From NCBI GenBank assembly GCA_003557085.1, contig PWPR01000225.1, positions 1 through 5,545 of the forward strand: DNA of 5,545 bases, given 5' to 3'. The translations under genes were made by a program, and so were the position numbers. The DNA is from Clostridia bacterium (GTDB lineage Bacteria; Bacillota; UBA994; PWPR01). The number at the start of each line of letters is the position of its first letter. The stretch's first letter is position 1. Under the pieces are notes generated by a model. That model was given only the letters and a program-made list of their open reading frames with translations, was not told where the DNA came from and did not search any database. Positions 1-5,314 of this stretch are shown here, one piece after another.

Positions 1-711
1 GATGAGAGGAATATTGGTGTTATTAGAGATGCTTTTAATCGCATATATAATGAAAATTACATTAGAAGCAAACTGCCTTATGACATAGCTTTAGCTCAAA
101 AAGAATCTAGAAGCTTAGCAATCTTTGTCATAAGTATTAAAAACATGAAAGAAATTAATGACTTGTTTGGTGTGAAAGTTGGAGACAAGCTAATATATGA
201 ACTTTCTCAATTATTGAAAAACTATAGAACTACCGAAAATGATTGGGTTGCAAGATTGAGTGGAACAGACTTTTTAATAACAGTTTATGATTGTAGCTAT
301 AATAAAATGTACAGAATAGGAAAAAGAATACATGACAAGTTAGAAAAGCAAGATATTGAGGGTTTGCCACGTAGTATAGTTATAGAAAGCTCAGTTGGAT
401 TTCACATGTTAGAAAAAGACGCATCCATTGAAAAGCTCATACTAGCAGCAAGTAAAAGTCAATATGTTAGCAATATCAGAATGCCTGATTCGCCAAGAAA
501 TCTGTTCAAAATTCAGTCTGATAAGTTCTTACTTACTTTGAGAGAAGAAGAAGTGGCTGAACTACTGTTACAAGGAAAATCGAATAATGAAATTTCAGAT
601 GAGTTATATATTTCTCTCCCTACTGTTAAAAAACATGTTAGTAGTGTTTATAAGAAAACTAACTCATCGTCTCGCTCTGAGTTTATTAGCAAAATAAGAA
701 AAGAGCAGTAA
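1..711 (+). CDS. Degenerate GGDEF domain - LuxR-type HTH regulator, 5' end missing
   Basis: Likely a cytoplasmic DNA-binding regulator. The frame is open from base 1 (236 residues visible), so the start lies to the left; the ATG at 145 is internal because the GGDEF fold begins upstream of it (first residues DERNIGVIRDAFNRIY). Residues about 8-160 follow the GGDEF (diguanylate cyclase) fold: KEINDLFGVKVGD matches the conserved IND..G...GD segment. The signature loop is RLSGTDF (residues 85-91) instead of R.GGDEF, the usual metal-binding Asp before the IND motif is Ser (ISIKNMKEIND), and no RxxD inhibitory site precedes the loop. Cyclase activity is therefore unlikely. Residues about 178-236 form a LuxR/GerE HTH (LTLREEEVAELLLQGKSNNE, then ISLPTVKKHVSSVYKK). 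I infer that the GGDEF remnant senses a nucleotide or dimerises and controls DNA binding. Any sensor domain would lie outside the window. The gene is convergent with the methyltransferase gene to its right. Confidence 0.85.
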   Translation, partial: DERNIGVIRDAFNRIYNENYIRSKLPYDIALAQKESRSLAIFVISIKNMKEINDLFGVKVGDKLIYELSQLLKNYRTTENDWVARLSGTDFLITVYDCSYNKMYRIGKRIHDKLEKQDIEGLPRSIVIESSVGFHMLEKDASIEKLILAASKSQYVSNIRMPDSPRNLFKIQSDKFLLTLREEEVAELLLQGKSNNEISDELYISLPTVKKHVSSVYKKTNSSSRSEFISKIRKEQ

Positions 712-787
712 GAGATTATAATATTTAATAATAGGTCTAAATTTATCACTTACAAGAAATAAGAATGTAGCTGAACAAAGCAAATAA

Positions 788-817
788 AATAGGAACCTTG
801 ACTTAAAGGTTCCTATT
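788..817 (-). terminator. Rho-independent terminator, probably bidirectional
   Basis: A perfect 12-bp stem (AATAGGAACCTT, 788-799, with AAGGTTCCTATT, 806-817) closes a 6-base loop (GACTTA). Read on the minus strand, the stem runs into TTATTTG, a fair T-rich tract. Read on the plus strand it is followed by AGTAAAG, a poor one. It lies between two convergent genes, 77 bases after the regulator and about 195 bases after the methyltransferase stop, so it may serve both, with the minus direction better supported. Confidence 0.6.
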
Positions 818-861
818 AGTAAAGATGCCTGTTTACAGTCATATAGTTAAAGACATCCACT

Positions 862-929
862 CTATAAAGAGAACTGATATCTTGTTCTTTACATAAATAG
901 TGCTTTACTCTACTTGTATCTCTTTATAG
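862..929. repeat. 11-bp inverted repeat with 46-base spacer
   Basis: CTATAAAGAGA (862-872) is matched exactly by its reverse complement TCTCTTTATAG (919-929). The spacer is long for a terminator and there is no clear T tract. It could form a stem in the 3' region of the methyltransferase transcript, be the trace of a small mobile element, or be chance in AT-rich DNA. Confidence 0.3.
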
Positions 930-1011
930 GTTTAATTTTCCCTTATAAGAATGCTCTGTAATTACGATTATCATACTCTTGCTATAATTTGGTTAATTCA
1001 TCTGAGGACTT

Positions 1012-1593
1012 CTATTTATATGCTTCAATATAAATAATGCCTTTATCAGACATAATTTTCGCCACATCAAATCCACTCTTCATTAAAACCTCTTCATAAT
1101 AATCTAATGATCTATCTTCTTCTTTTAAACTCACACCATAGCCTGTAGCAATTTCAACATCTTCACTTATTATCTCTAACTGAACAATGAAAACCTCTTC
1201 CGCAACATCATTGACTGAAGGCATTTCAGCATCCCATATTTCTAAAATTCCATTGGGTTTTAGAACCCTATGAATCTCTAGTAATGCTTCTCTTGTTTGA
1301 TCATCTGACATATACATTAATGAGAAAAATGCAGTTGCCCTATCAAATTGATTATCAATAAATGATAATTCTGTAGCATCCATTACCATTTTAAGTGATG
1401 CTGTTTCACTAACTTCAAGCAACTCATCTAACCTGTTATCAATAGCAATCACTTTATCTTTATATATTTTTGAAATAATACCTTCTCCTCCGCCACCAAT
1501 ATCTAACACTTTTTCACTACCACCTAGTTTTCGAGGTATAATTGTTATAGTATTTCTTTTAGTTTCAATAATTTTGAGCTTATTATTATCCAT
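1012..1593 (-). CDS. Class I SAM-dependent methyltransferase
   Basis: A soluble Rossmann-fold methyltransferase of 193 residues that transfers a methyl group from S-adenosylmethionine; the acceptor is unknown. Motif I is VLDIGGGGEG (residues 29-38). The acidic residue binding the SAM ribose is D52 in VIAIDNRLDEL, and D72 in MDATELSFID fits the adenine-contacting position. NQFDRATAFFSLMYM corresponds to motif IV, and RVLKPNGILEIWD (109-121) to the conserved strand after it. The family is the broad Methyltransf_11/25 type, often loosely named UbiE-like. I place the start at 1593 because GGAGG (1603-1599) sits 5 bases before it. An in-frame ATG at 1605 would add MEDK, but it overlaps that ribosome binding site, with only a weaker AAGGGTG upstream. 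The gene is probably a single transcription unit: 163 bases separate it from the acetyltransferase, and a terminator-like hairpin lies downstream. Confidence 0.85.
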   Translation of the reverse strand: MDNNKLKIIETKRNTITIIPRKLGGSEKVLDIGGGGEGIISKIYKDKVIAIDNRLDELLEVSETASLKMVMDATELSFIDNQFDRATAFFSLMYMSDDQTREALLEIHRVLKPNGILEIWDAEMPSVNDVAEEVFIVQLEIISEDVEIATGYGVSLKEEDRSLDYYEEVLMKSGFDVAKIMSDKGIIYIEAYK

Positions 1594-1598
1594 CTTAT

Positions 1599-1603
1599 CC
1601 TCC
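1599..1603 (-). promoter_or_regulatory. Ribosome binding site deciding the methyltransferase start
   Basis: GGAGG on the minus strand, 5 bases before the ATG at 1593. The upstream in-frame ATG at 1605-1603 shares its last base with this site, so initiation at 1593 is favoured. Confidence 0.6.
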
Positions 1604-1643
1604 ATTATTCACCCTTGTTTTAACATTCATTTTTGCAATAAAA

Positions 1644-1667
1644 TCTAATATTGTTAATGATATTAGA
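1644..1667. promoter_or_regulatory. 8-bp inverted repeat upstream of the methyltransferase
   Basis: TCTAATAT (1644-1651) and ATATTAGA (1660-1667) are exact reverse complements with an 8-base spacer, 51-74 bases upstream of the ATG at 1593. The position and symmetry suit an operator for a dimeric regulator, but A/T-only arms make chance plausible. No convincing -35/-10 pair was found beside it. Confidence 0.25.
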
Positions 1668-1732
1668 AGAATCTTTTATCTAATTTTTATTAAACTGACA
1701 CATTATTTAAAAGCAGCCTATATCTTATAAAA

Positions 1733-1747
1733 CAGAAAGTTCTTCTG
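1733..1747 (-). terminator. Weak terminator-like hairpin after the acetyltransferase gene
   Basis: On the minus strand CAGAA (1747-1743), a 5-base loop and TTCTG (1737-1733) are followed directly by TTTTATAAG. The stem is only 5 bp, so termination would be weak. It starts 10 bases after the acetyltransferase stop codon, which is where a terminator would be expected. Confidence 0.35.
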
Positions 1748-1756
1748 CTTATTTTC

Positions 1757-2194
1757 TTACAGCTTCTTACTCATAGGAATAAGAAAATCAGACTTCTCAT
1801 AGCCTAAACGTTGATAGAATCTTTGATGATTTTTCTTATGAGTAGTTGATAAGCAAATTTTAGCTGCATTTTCCTTTCTTACATGCTCTTCTAGAACTTC
1901 TAGCAGTTTTGAGCCTAAGCCTTTATTCTGATAATCTTTAAAAACAAGAACTTCTTCTAAATAATATAGTTTAATATCATCAAACTGCTTATACCAGCCA
2001 ATTGCAAATCCAACTAACTCTAAATCATTAAACAATCCTACTCCAAAAAACCCTGGTGTTAATAAAATTTGCTCAAGTCTAGTCCTAGCTAACTTCGCTG
2101 TCCATTTGCCATTATCACTATTGTAATAATCTACATATTTTATGATCATTTCTTCCAAGTTTTCTATTGTAATCTCTTTTTGTGTGTAATCCAT
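1757..2194 (-). CDS. GNAT family N-acetyltransferase
   Basis: A small cytoplasmic acetyltransferase of 145 residues, the usual length for a single GNAT domain. It should transfer acetyl from acetyl-CoA to an amine; the acceptor (drug, amino acid, polyamine or protein N-terminus) cannot be read from the sequence. Motif A, which binds the CoA pyrophosphate, is EVLVFKDYQNKGLGSKLLEV (residues 81-100), with Q89-N-K-G-L-G94 as the phosphate loop. Motif B is the C-terminal NHQRFYQRLGYEKSDF (122-137), where the family's helix carrying an Asn and Tyr is found. FFGVGLFNDLELVGFAIGWY (49-68) fits the central beta strands preceding motif A. The ATG at 2194 has AAAGGA 10 bases upstream, which supports the start. 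It lies between the methyltransferase and a small unknown frame, all minus strand. A 78-base gap on its 5' side could hold its own promoter, but I see no clear consensus. Confidence 0.87.
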   Translation of the reverse strand: MDYTQKEITIENLEEMIIKYVDYYNSDNGKWTAKLARTRLEQILLTPGFFGVGLFNDLELVGFAIGWYKQFDDIKLYYLEEVLVFKDYQNKGLGSKLLEVLEEHVRKENAAKICLSTTHKKNHQRFYQRLGYEKSDFLIPMSKKL

Positions 2195-2272
2195 ATAATT
2201 TTGTTCCTTTCGTCATTTCCTAGTAAATAAGAATCTGGTTCACGTTTAACTTATAGCTATATTAAGCTTTCC

Positions 2273-2467
2273 TTAAGAAACTGCTACTATTTTTTCTTTA
2301 CAAATAACCTTATACTGACCACTTAGTGACTGCAACATAATGTGCATTTTATAAAACTGAGTGTAATCATTTGATGAAAAAGCCAGTCTAGCTAGTGCAG
2401 CCAAAATCGACCTAATTGCAAAATATACAGGTTTCTGCTCTAAAACTAATTCTTTATCATTAGGCAA
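2273..2467 (-). CDS. Small protein of unknown function, TTG start
   Basis: A 64-residue frame that I do not recognise. It begins with TTG at 2467, with AGGTGA (2476-2471) 3 bases upstream, a good Shine-Dalgarno sequence at short spacing. Codon choice resembles the neighbouring genes. The protein has an acidic start (PNDKELVLEQ), a helical Ala/Leu-rich segment (AIRSILAALARLAF, about residues 17-30), and a mixed C-terminal half with SNDYTQFYKMH. There is no signal peptide and no convincing membrane helix. The same frame continues upstream of the TTG through a TGA at 2473-2471 into another coding-like stretch reaching 2578. The gene could therefore be the 3' part of a longer gene broken by a nonsense mutation, or the second of two coupled small genes. 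It lies 78 bases upstream of the acetyltransferase. Confidence 0.4.
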   Translation of the reverse strand: MPNDKELVLEQKPVYFAIRSILAALARLAFSSNDYTQFYKMHIMLQSLSGQYKVICKEKIVAVS

Positions 2468-2470
2468 GGA

Positions 2471-2476
2471 TCACCT
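2471..2476 (-). promoter_or_regulatory. AGGTGA ribosome binding site containing an in-frame TGA
   Basis: AGGTGA before the TTG at 2467. The TGA inside it is also the stop of the upstream frame (2578-2471). If both frames are translated, this arrangement would favour coupling or reinitiation. Confidence 0.35.
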
Positions 2477-2578
2477 ATTAATCTGATTTAAAATTAATAC
2501 TTCAAGAAAGCGATTTATTTCAGTTTGCTGATTAAGGTAATAAAAGTAGTGTTCTAGATTGAAAACATGACAACTCAC
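2471..2578 (-). pseudogene. Upstream coding-like frame ending in TGA, in phase with the next small ORF
   Basis: From a possible GTG start at 2578 the frame gives 35 residues (including FNLEHYFYYLNQQTEINRFL, then EVLILNQINR) before TGA at 2473-2471. It is exactly in phase with the TTG-started 64-residue frame, so reading the TGA as a sense codon would give one protein of about 100 residues. The frame is open back to a TAA just before CTT TGT GGG, and no strong ribosome binding site precedes the GTG. The best reading is the 5' part of a decayed gene or a separate leader-like small ORF. I do not recognise the family. Confidence 0.25.
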
Positions 2579-2651
2579 TATCCCACAAAGTTACTAATGT
2601 TAGACATTGCTATGTATGCAAATAATCAATTCACACAGTGATTTCTAAAAC

Positions 2652-3077
2652 CTATACTGTATAACGTTCATTCCAGCTTTTTGGAAACTTTAGTTTATTT
2701 CCATAAATATATCGAATTAGTTGACCATGATGCTGGATTTCGTGTTCGTAAAGTGTCAAAAGAAAATCCATCTGCTTCTCATTTAATCTTTTTTTATCTA
2801 AGTATTCTAAACAGCTATCAGCACCTTCACTTAAGCACTGCAACACTTCAGACTTTGATTCTGTATTTCTTAAGGAGCAAGAAAAGCCCATCCATTCTTC
2901 GTTTAAAATTGCATTCAAGTAGCTCTCCCTTGCTCCGATTATACACCAAAACTGCTCCCCAATAGTGTTTGAGGGAAGGTCTCCTAGTCGCTTCTTTAAA
3001 TCTTTCTCTTCCAGCTTGCTGGCTAAATCCAGTGTTAAAGAAAATGCAGACTGTAATCTTTTATATATCATCTCCAT
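2652..3077 (-). CDS. DinB family protein
   Basis: A 141-residue protein of the DinB/YfiT-like four-helix bundle superfamily, whose members are metal-binding proteins often linked to thiol-dependent transfer or detoxification, and frequently stress-induced. No substrate can be assigned. The second metal motif is clear: LYEHEIQHHGQLIRYIYG (109-126) supplies H112 and H116 in an HxxxH helix followed by the typical HGQ. The first helix-loop segment is TIGEQFWCIIGARESY (38-53), where many relatives carry a metal-ligand His; here residue 45 is Cys. The C-terminus LKFPKSWNERYTV is typical of the clostridial/bacillar subgroup. Start at ATG 3077 with a weak GAGTGAT upstream; the ATG at 3071 lacks a properly spaced site. 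It stands alone: 184 bases separate it from the next minus-strand frame, and the long region upstream (3078-3557) has no intact gene. Confidence 0.8.
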   Translation of the reverse strand: MEMIYKRLQSAFSLTLDLASKLEEKDLKKRLGDLPSNTIGEQFWCIIGARESYLNAILNEEWMGFSCSLRNTESKSEVLQCLSEGADSCLEYLDKKRLNEKQMDFLLTLYEHEIQHHGQLIRYIYGNKLKFPKSWNERYTV

Positions 3078-3363
3078 AGATTATCACTCTTTCTGTAATT
3101 GCTTTTTCAAACATTAAACTGCACAATATCTCTCTCAACTATTTGCTTTTATTTCAGAATCTCTTAATTCAAGCTTCAACAAATCATTTTTAGTATCCTA
3201 TTTTTACTCCACTTAAACAGTACTACTCTTGTATGAGGAAGATCTTTGATAAACGTTTTGCATCTCAGATAGATCAGTAGATTTCTGCAATAATTCATCA
3301 TTCATTACTAAAGACAGTATATTCTATACACTCTACCAGCTGTCTGTCTGCATATCTTTCTTT

Positions 3364-3486
3364 TCATTGCTTGCATGCACTTGGATTTTTCAAAGGTTTT
3401 GATGGTTTAAATCTCTGATTATCACTTGAATTATTTGCCACTAAATGTAAAATATACTTAGGTCCTGCTAGAAATTTTAGTAAGTC
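3364..3486 (-). pseudogene. Possible C-terminal remnant of an unknown gene
   Basis: A 40-codon frame bounded by TAA at 3489-3487 and TGA at 3366-3364, without an ATG start. Its residues (FLAGPKYILHLVANN and QRFKPSKPLKNPSACKQ) and codon use look more like protein than random AT-rich sequence. I cannot name a family. Confidence 0.2.
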
Positions 3487-3496
3487 TTATTCTCTG

Positions 3497-3525
3497 TAGA
3501 CATTATACCTTTAAATACTTATATA
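3497..3525 (+). promoter_or_regulatory. Candidate sigma-A type promoter for the S41 peptidase gene
   Basis: TAGACA (3497-3502; one mismatch to TTGACA) is 17 bases from TATATA (3520-3525; four of six matches to TATAAT). It would leave a leader of about 100 bases before the ATG at 3636. Such matches are common in AT-rich DNA, so this is tentative. Confidence 0.25.
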
Positions 3526-3623
3526 GTGGTTTATTTTACTAGTTTTAGTTTTCACTAGTGAGTCATCAAAGCTTATGTCAAATATGCAGAATTCAAAATA
3601 GGTTAACAGATATTATCTTATCA

Positions 3624-3629
3624 AAGGAG
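3624..3629 (+). promoter_or_regulatory. Ribosome binding site deciding the S41 peptidase start
   Basis: AAGGAG followed by 6 bases and ATG at 3636. Translation from this ATG puts a Lys-rich start and the membrane helix at the N-terminus, as expected. The in-frame upstream ATG at 3558 has no such site. Confidence 0.75.
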
Positions 3630-3635
3630 AAAGTC

Positions 3636-4550
3636 ATGAATAAAAAATTAAAAACATTTATGATATTTCTGGGAGTACTCCTAGTAGTTTTTGTTGGAGC
3701 TCTAACATACATTGTAATAACTGAACGTGGAATTGCTTTTCAAGGAGTTTATTATAATCATATAAAAGAGCACCCTAGTGAAATGACCCAAGCTGAAAGA
3801 TTTGAAAGTGATTTTGAGTTCTTATTTGAAGAAATTAGAGACAATTATGTGAACTTGAGATATAAAGAAGAGTTATTGCAAATAAACTGGGATGAGCTAT
3901 ATATTGAGTATAAGCAAATGATCAATAGTATTAATACTGAAAAAGAATTTTATTTATTATGTAACAGATTTATAAATGAGTTGAAAGATGGACATACGAA
4001 TTTTACAGTTTTAGATGATAATGTAGAATGGTTTAATGATAGTGTTAAGAATCTAATGAGAGTTCGTATAATTGAAGATAAAGGAATTATTGTTGCTGCT
4101 AAACCAACTCTTGATATCTTAGGTGGAGAAATAGTATCAATAAACGATATGGAATTTTTAGATATTGTTGATAAAGTAGCAAAATACTTTTCTCCTTCAA
4201 ACCATAAAACAGTTGCCAGAAATAATGTGATCATGAGAAATCAATTTTGGGATTATTTTCACTTTTTCTATGACACATATCCTGAGAAGTTGATGTTAAA
4301 GATAGAGATGCCAAATGAAGAAAACTTAACCCTTACAATAGACACTCAAGAGGATTATAAGGCGACATCAATGAGCTCAATTCAAAATATTAATTTTGGA
4401 TTTAGAGAGAGTCATTTGCCTACCTATAGGGTGTTACCTAATAATATAGGCTACATAAATATACCTACATTCGTTGGCAGCAGAAGAGAAATTGGTAATG
4501 AGTTTGATAGTATAGTTAAAAGATTTAAAGATAAGGATGTCCAAGTGTAG
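3636..4550 (+). CDS. S41 peptidase, N-terminal fragment before the frameshift
   Basis: This is the part ordinary translation would produce: 304 residues holding the membrane helix, the DGH motif and the PDZ-like region, ending DKDVQV just before the GG core strand. It lacks the serine nucleophile, so on its own it should be catalytically dead, although it could still sit in the membrane. Confidence 0.6.
   Translation: MNKKLKTFMIFLGVLLVVFVGALTYIVITERGIAFQGVYYNHIKEHPSEMTQAERFESDFEFLFEEIRDNYVNLRYKEELLQINWDELYIEYKQMINSINTEKEFYLLCNRFINELKDGHTNFTVLDDNVEWFNDSVKNLMRVRIIEDKGIIVAAKPTLDILGGEIVSINDMEFLDIVDKVAKYFSPSNHKTVARNNVIMRNQFWDYFHFFYDTYPEKLMLKIEMPNEENLTLTIDTQEDYKATSMSSIQNINFGFRESHLPTYRVLPNNIGYINIPTFVGSRREIGNEFDSIVKRFKDKDVQV
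4535..4550 (+). other. Site of the -1 frameshift in the S41 gene
   Basis: The upstream frame stops at TAG 4548-4550. The downstream frame has its own stop at TAA 4532-4534, so the shift must fall within these 16 bases. Reading GTG then GTA GTC restores the family motif VVVIDIRYNTGG. An ancestral GTGGTAGTC that lost one G would explain it. No X XXY YYZ slippery heptamer is in the correct frame here. Confidence 0.7.
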
Positions 4551-5128
4551 TCATTGATATAAGATACAATACTGGTGGCAATCAAAGTTATAGAGATATA
4601 CTTAGTTATTTAACAGATAAAGAGACTGAAATTGCTAATTACAGATTGAAAGAAAGTGAAAGGACTAAAGATATATACTTTCTAAGACATATATATGAAA
4701 ACTTAAGAAGTAATTCGACGAAAGAAAACCTTGAAGATGGATATACTAAGTGGTGGACTTGGACTATAAGTCCCATTAGAGAACAGTTCTTACAGTTTGT
4801 ACCTACAGTAGTTTTAGCTAATGACCAAATTTTTAGTTCAGCAGATAGCTTTGCAAAGGTGGTCTTAGACCATAGCTTAGCTACTCTTGTGAGCAACATA
4901 GTCCCTTTATCAGGACATGGATTGCCTACTGCTATATCGTTGCCAAGTAAGAGGTATGCAGTGACATATGGATTTATGGAGATTCGCGGAACAGATTTCT
5001 CTATAAGAGAAAACGTCGTTGAAAAACCTCATGTGTTTTCTTATCAAACCTTAGGTGATTTATATAATAATATTGATACAATGTTACACAAATCTATTGC
5101 TCATATATTAAATCAACTAACTGATTAA
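4547..5128 (+). CDS. S41 peptidase, C-terminal catalytic fragment after the frameshift
   Basis: In the shifted frame 193 residues follow without interruption, from VVIDIRYNTGGNQSY through the probable nucleophile Ser in FSSADSFAKVV to the C-terminal VVEKPHVFSYQTLGDLYNNI and the final helix. Start codons in this frame (for example TTG at 4646) have no good ribosome binding site and would cut into the domain. I therefore regard it as the rest of the same gene, not an independent one. Confidence 0.55.
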   Translation, partial: VVIDIRYNTGGNQSYRDILSYLTDKETEIANYRLKESERTKDIYFLRHIYENLRSNSTKENLEDGYTKWWTWTISPIREQFLQFVPTVVLANDQIFSSADSFAKVVLDHSLATLVSNIVPLSGHGLPTAISLPSKRYAVTYGFMEIRGTDFSIRENVVEKPHVFSYQTLGDLYNNIDTMLHKSIAHILNQLTD

Positions 5129-5187
5129 ACAATCCTAGGGAGACATAGGAAATAGTTAAATGATTATTTATACCTTGCATATACACG

Positions 5188-5252
5188 AATTAAAGCTAAT
5201 TTAACAAAGAAGATTATTGCATCTTCTTTGTTAAACTTCAATTATAATTTTT
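5188..5252. terminator. Strong bidirectional hairpin between convergent genes
   Basis: A perfect 15-bp stem (5200-5214 with 5221-5235) closes a 6-base loop (TATTGC). Flanking AATTAAAG (5188-5195) and CTTCAATT (5236-5243) can extend it imperfectly across a 4-base bulge. On the plus strand a T tract follows at 5248-5252. On the minus strand the stem continues into TTAGCTTTAATT. It lies between the 3' ends of the S41 gene and the HepT gene, so it probably terminates both transcripts. Confidence 0.65.
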
Positions 5253-5314
5253 GATAGTTACTCAAAGATTTTTAGTTATCCAAGTCCATATCTGTGTATA
5301 AGCTTCCTACTTAC

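Larger units (their letters stand above)
712..1011. other. Convergent intergenic region with hairpin and possible relic
   Basis: No intact gene is seen in these 300 bases. They separate the 3' ends of the regulator and the methyltransferase. They hold a 12-bp terminator-like hairpin (788-817) and an 11-bp inverted repeat (862-872 / 919-929). On the minus strand one frame from about 974 to 816 is interrupted only by TAA at 924-926 and reads like degraded protein (for example KHYLCKEQDISSLYRVDVFN). It ends with TAA inside the hairpin stem. I do not recognise the family and chance is possible. Confidence 0.5.
3078..3635. other. Long intergenic region with possible minus-strand relics
   Basis: No intact gene is visible in this stretch between the divergent DinB and S41 peptidase genes. 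On the minus strand two short frames look protein-like. Positions 3486-3364 give 40 residues between stops (for example FLAGPKYILHLVANN, ending KPSKPLKNPSACKQ). Positions 3305-3213 give 30 residues starting with ATG (MNDELLQKSTDLSEMQNVYQ). Neither has a convincing ribosome binding site and I recognise neither. They may be decayed remains of one gene, or chance. The right end holds a weak candidate promoter and the ribosome binding site of the S41 gene. An ATG-like extension of the S41 frame back to 3558 is not used (see the ribosome binding site entry). Confidence 0.45.
3636..5128 (+). pseudogene. Membrane-anchored S41 family serine peptidase, frameshifted
   Basis: Joining two frames gives about 497 residues of an S41 (C-terminal processing/tricorn-like) peptidase, a serine endopeptidase that would face outside the membrane. 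The N-terminus is MNKKLKTF plus a hydrophobic helix (residues 9-28), an uncleaved anchor or signal. ELKDGHTNF (about 116-123, H120) matches the DGH motif of S41 proteins with a His/Ser dyad. GGEIVSINDMEFLDIV (163-178) is PDZ-like. IGYINIPTF and VVIDIRYNTGGN (305-316) form the conserved core. FSSADSFA (400-407) carries the probable nucleophile S401, by analogy with the TASSAE motif of nisin-resistance-type peptidases. Frame 3 ends at TAG 4548-4550 and the rest is in the -1 frame. The two halves are otherwise intact, so the break is recent, a sequence error, or, less likely, programmed. A regulatory or antimicrobial-peptide-cleaving role is possible but unproven. Confidence 0.8.

Noticed and set aside
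145..711. Complete gene starting at ATG 145
   Set aside because: The same frame is open to base 1 and the upstream residues complete the first helix and strand of the GGDEF fold; no ribosome binding site precedes 145.
2471..2473. TGA read as selenocysteine or tryptophan
   Set aside because: No SECIS-like stem is evident after it, and TGA is used as a normal stop by the HepT gene in this window.
2681..2965. Plus-strand 94-codon frame
   Set aside because: It lies wholly antisense to the DinB gene, has no family resemblance and no ribosome binding site.
3558..3635. N-terminal extension of the S41 frame to ATG 3558 (26 extra residues)
   Set aside because: AAGGAG with ideal spacing lies before ATG 3636, where the Lys-rich start and membrane helix begin; the extension has no ribosome binding site and would place Cys-rich, unrelated residues before the signal.
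3950..4234. Minus-strand 94-codon frame
   Set aside because: Antisense shadow of the S41 gene, low-complexity Ser/Leu-rich translation.
4500..4550. Programmed -1 frameshift in the S41 gene
   Set aside because: The only TTTAAA-like run lies upstream of the TAA at 4532 in the target frame and is out of phase; no X XXY YYZ heptamer lies in the allowed 16 bases.
4639..4899. Minus-strand 86-codon frame
   Set aside because: Antisense shadow of the S41 C-terminal part.
4646..5128. Independent gene starting at TTG 4646
   Set aside because: The frame is open upstream to 4535 and encodes the conserved S41 core strand there, so the segment is the continuation of the peptidase.
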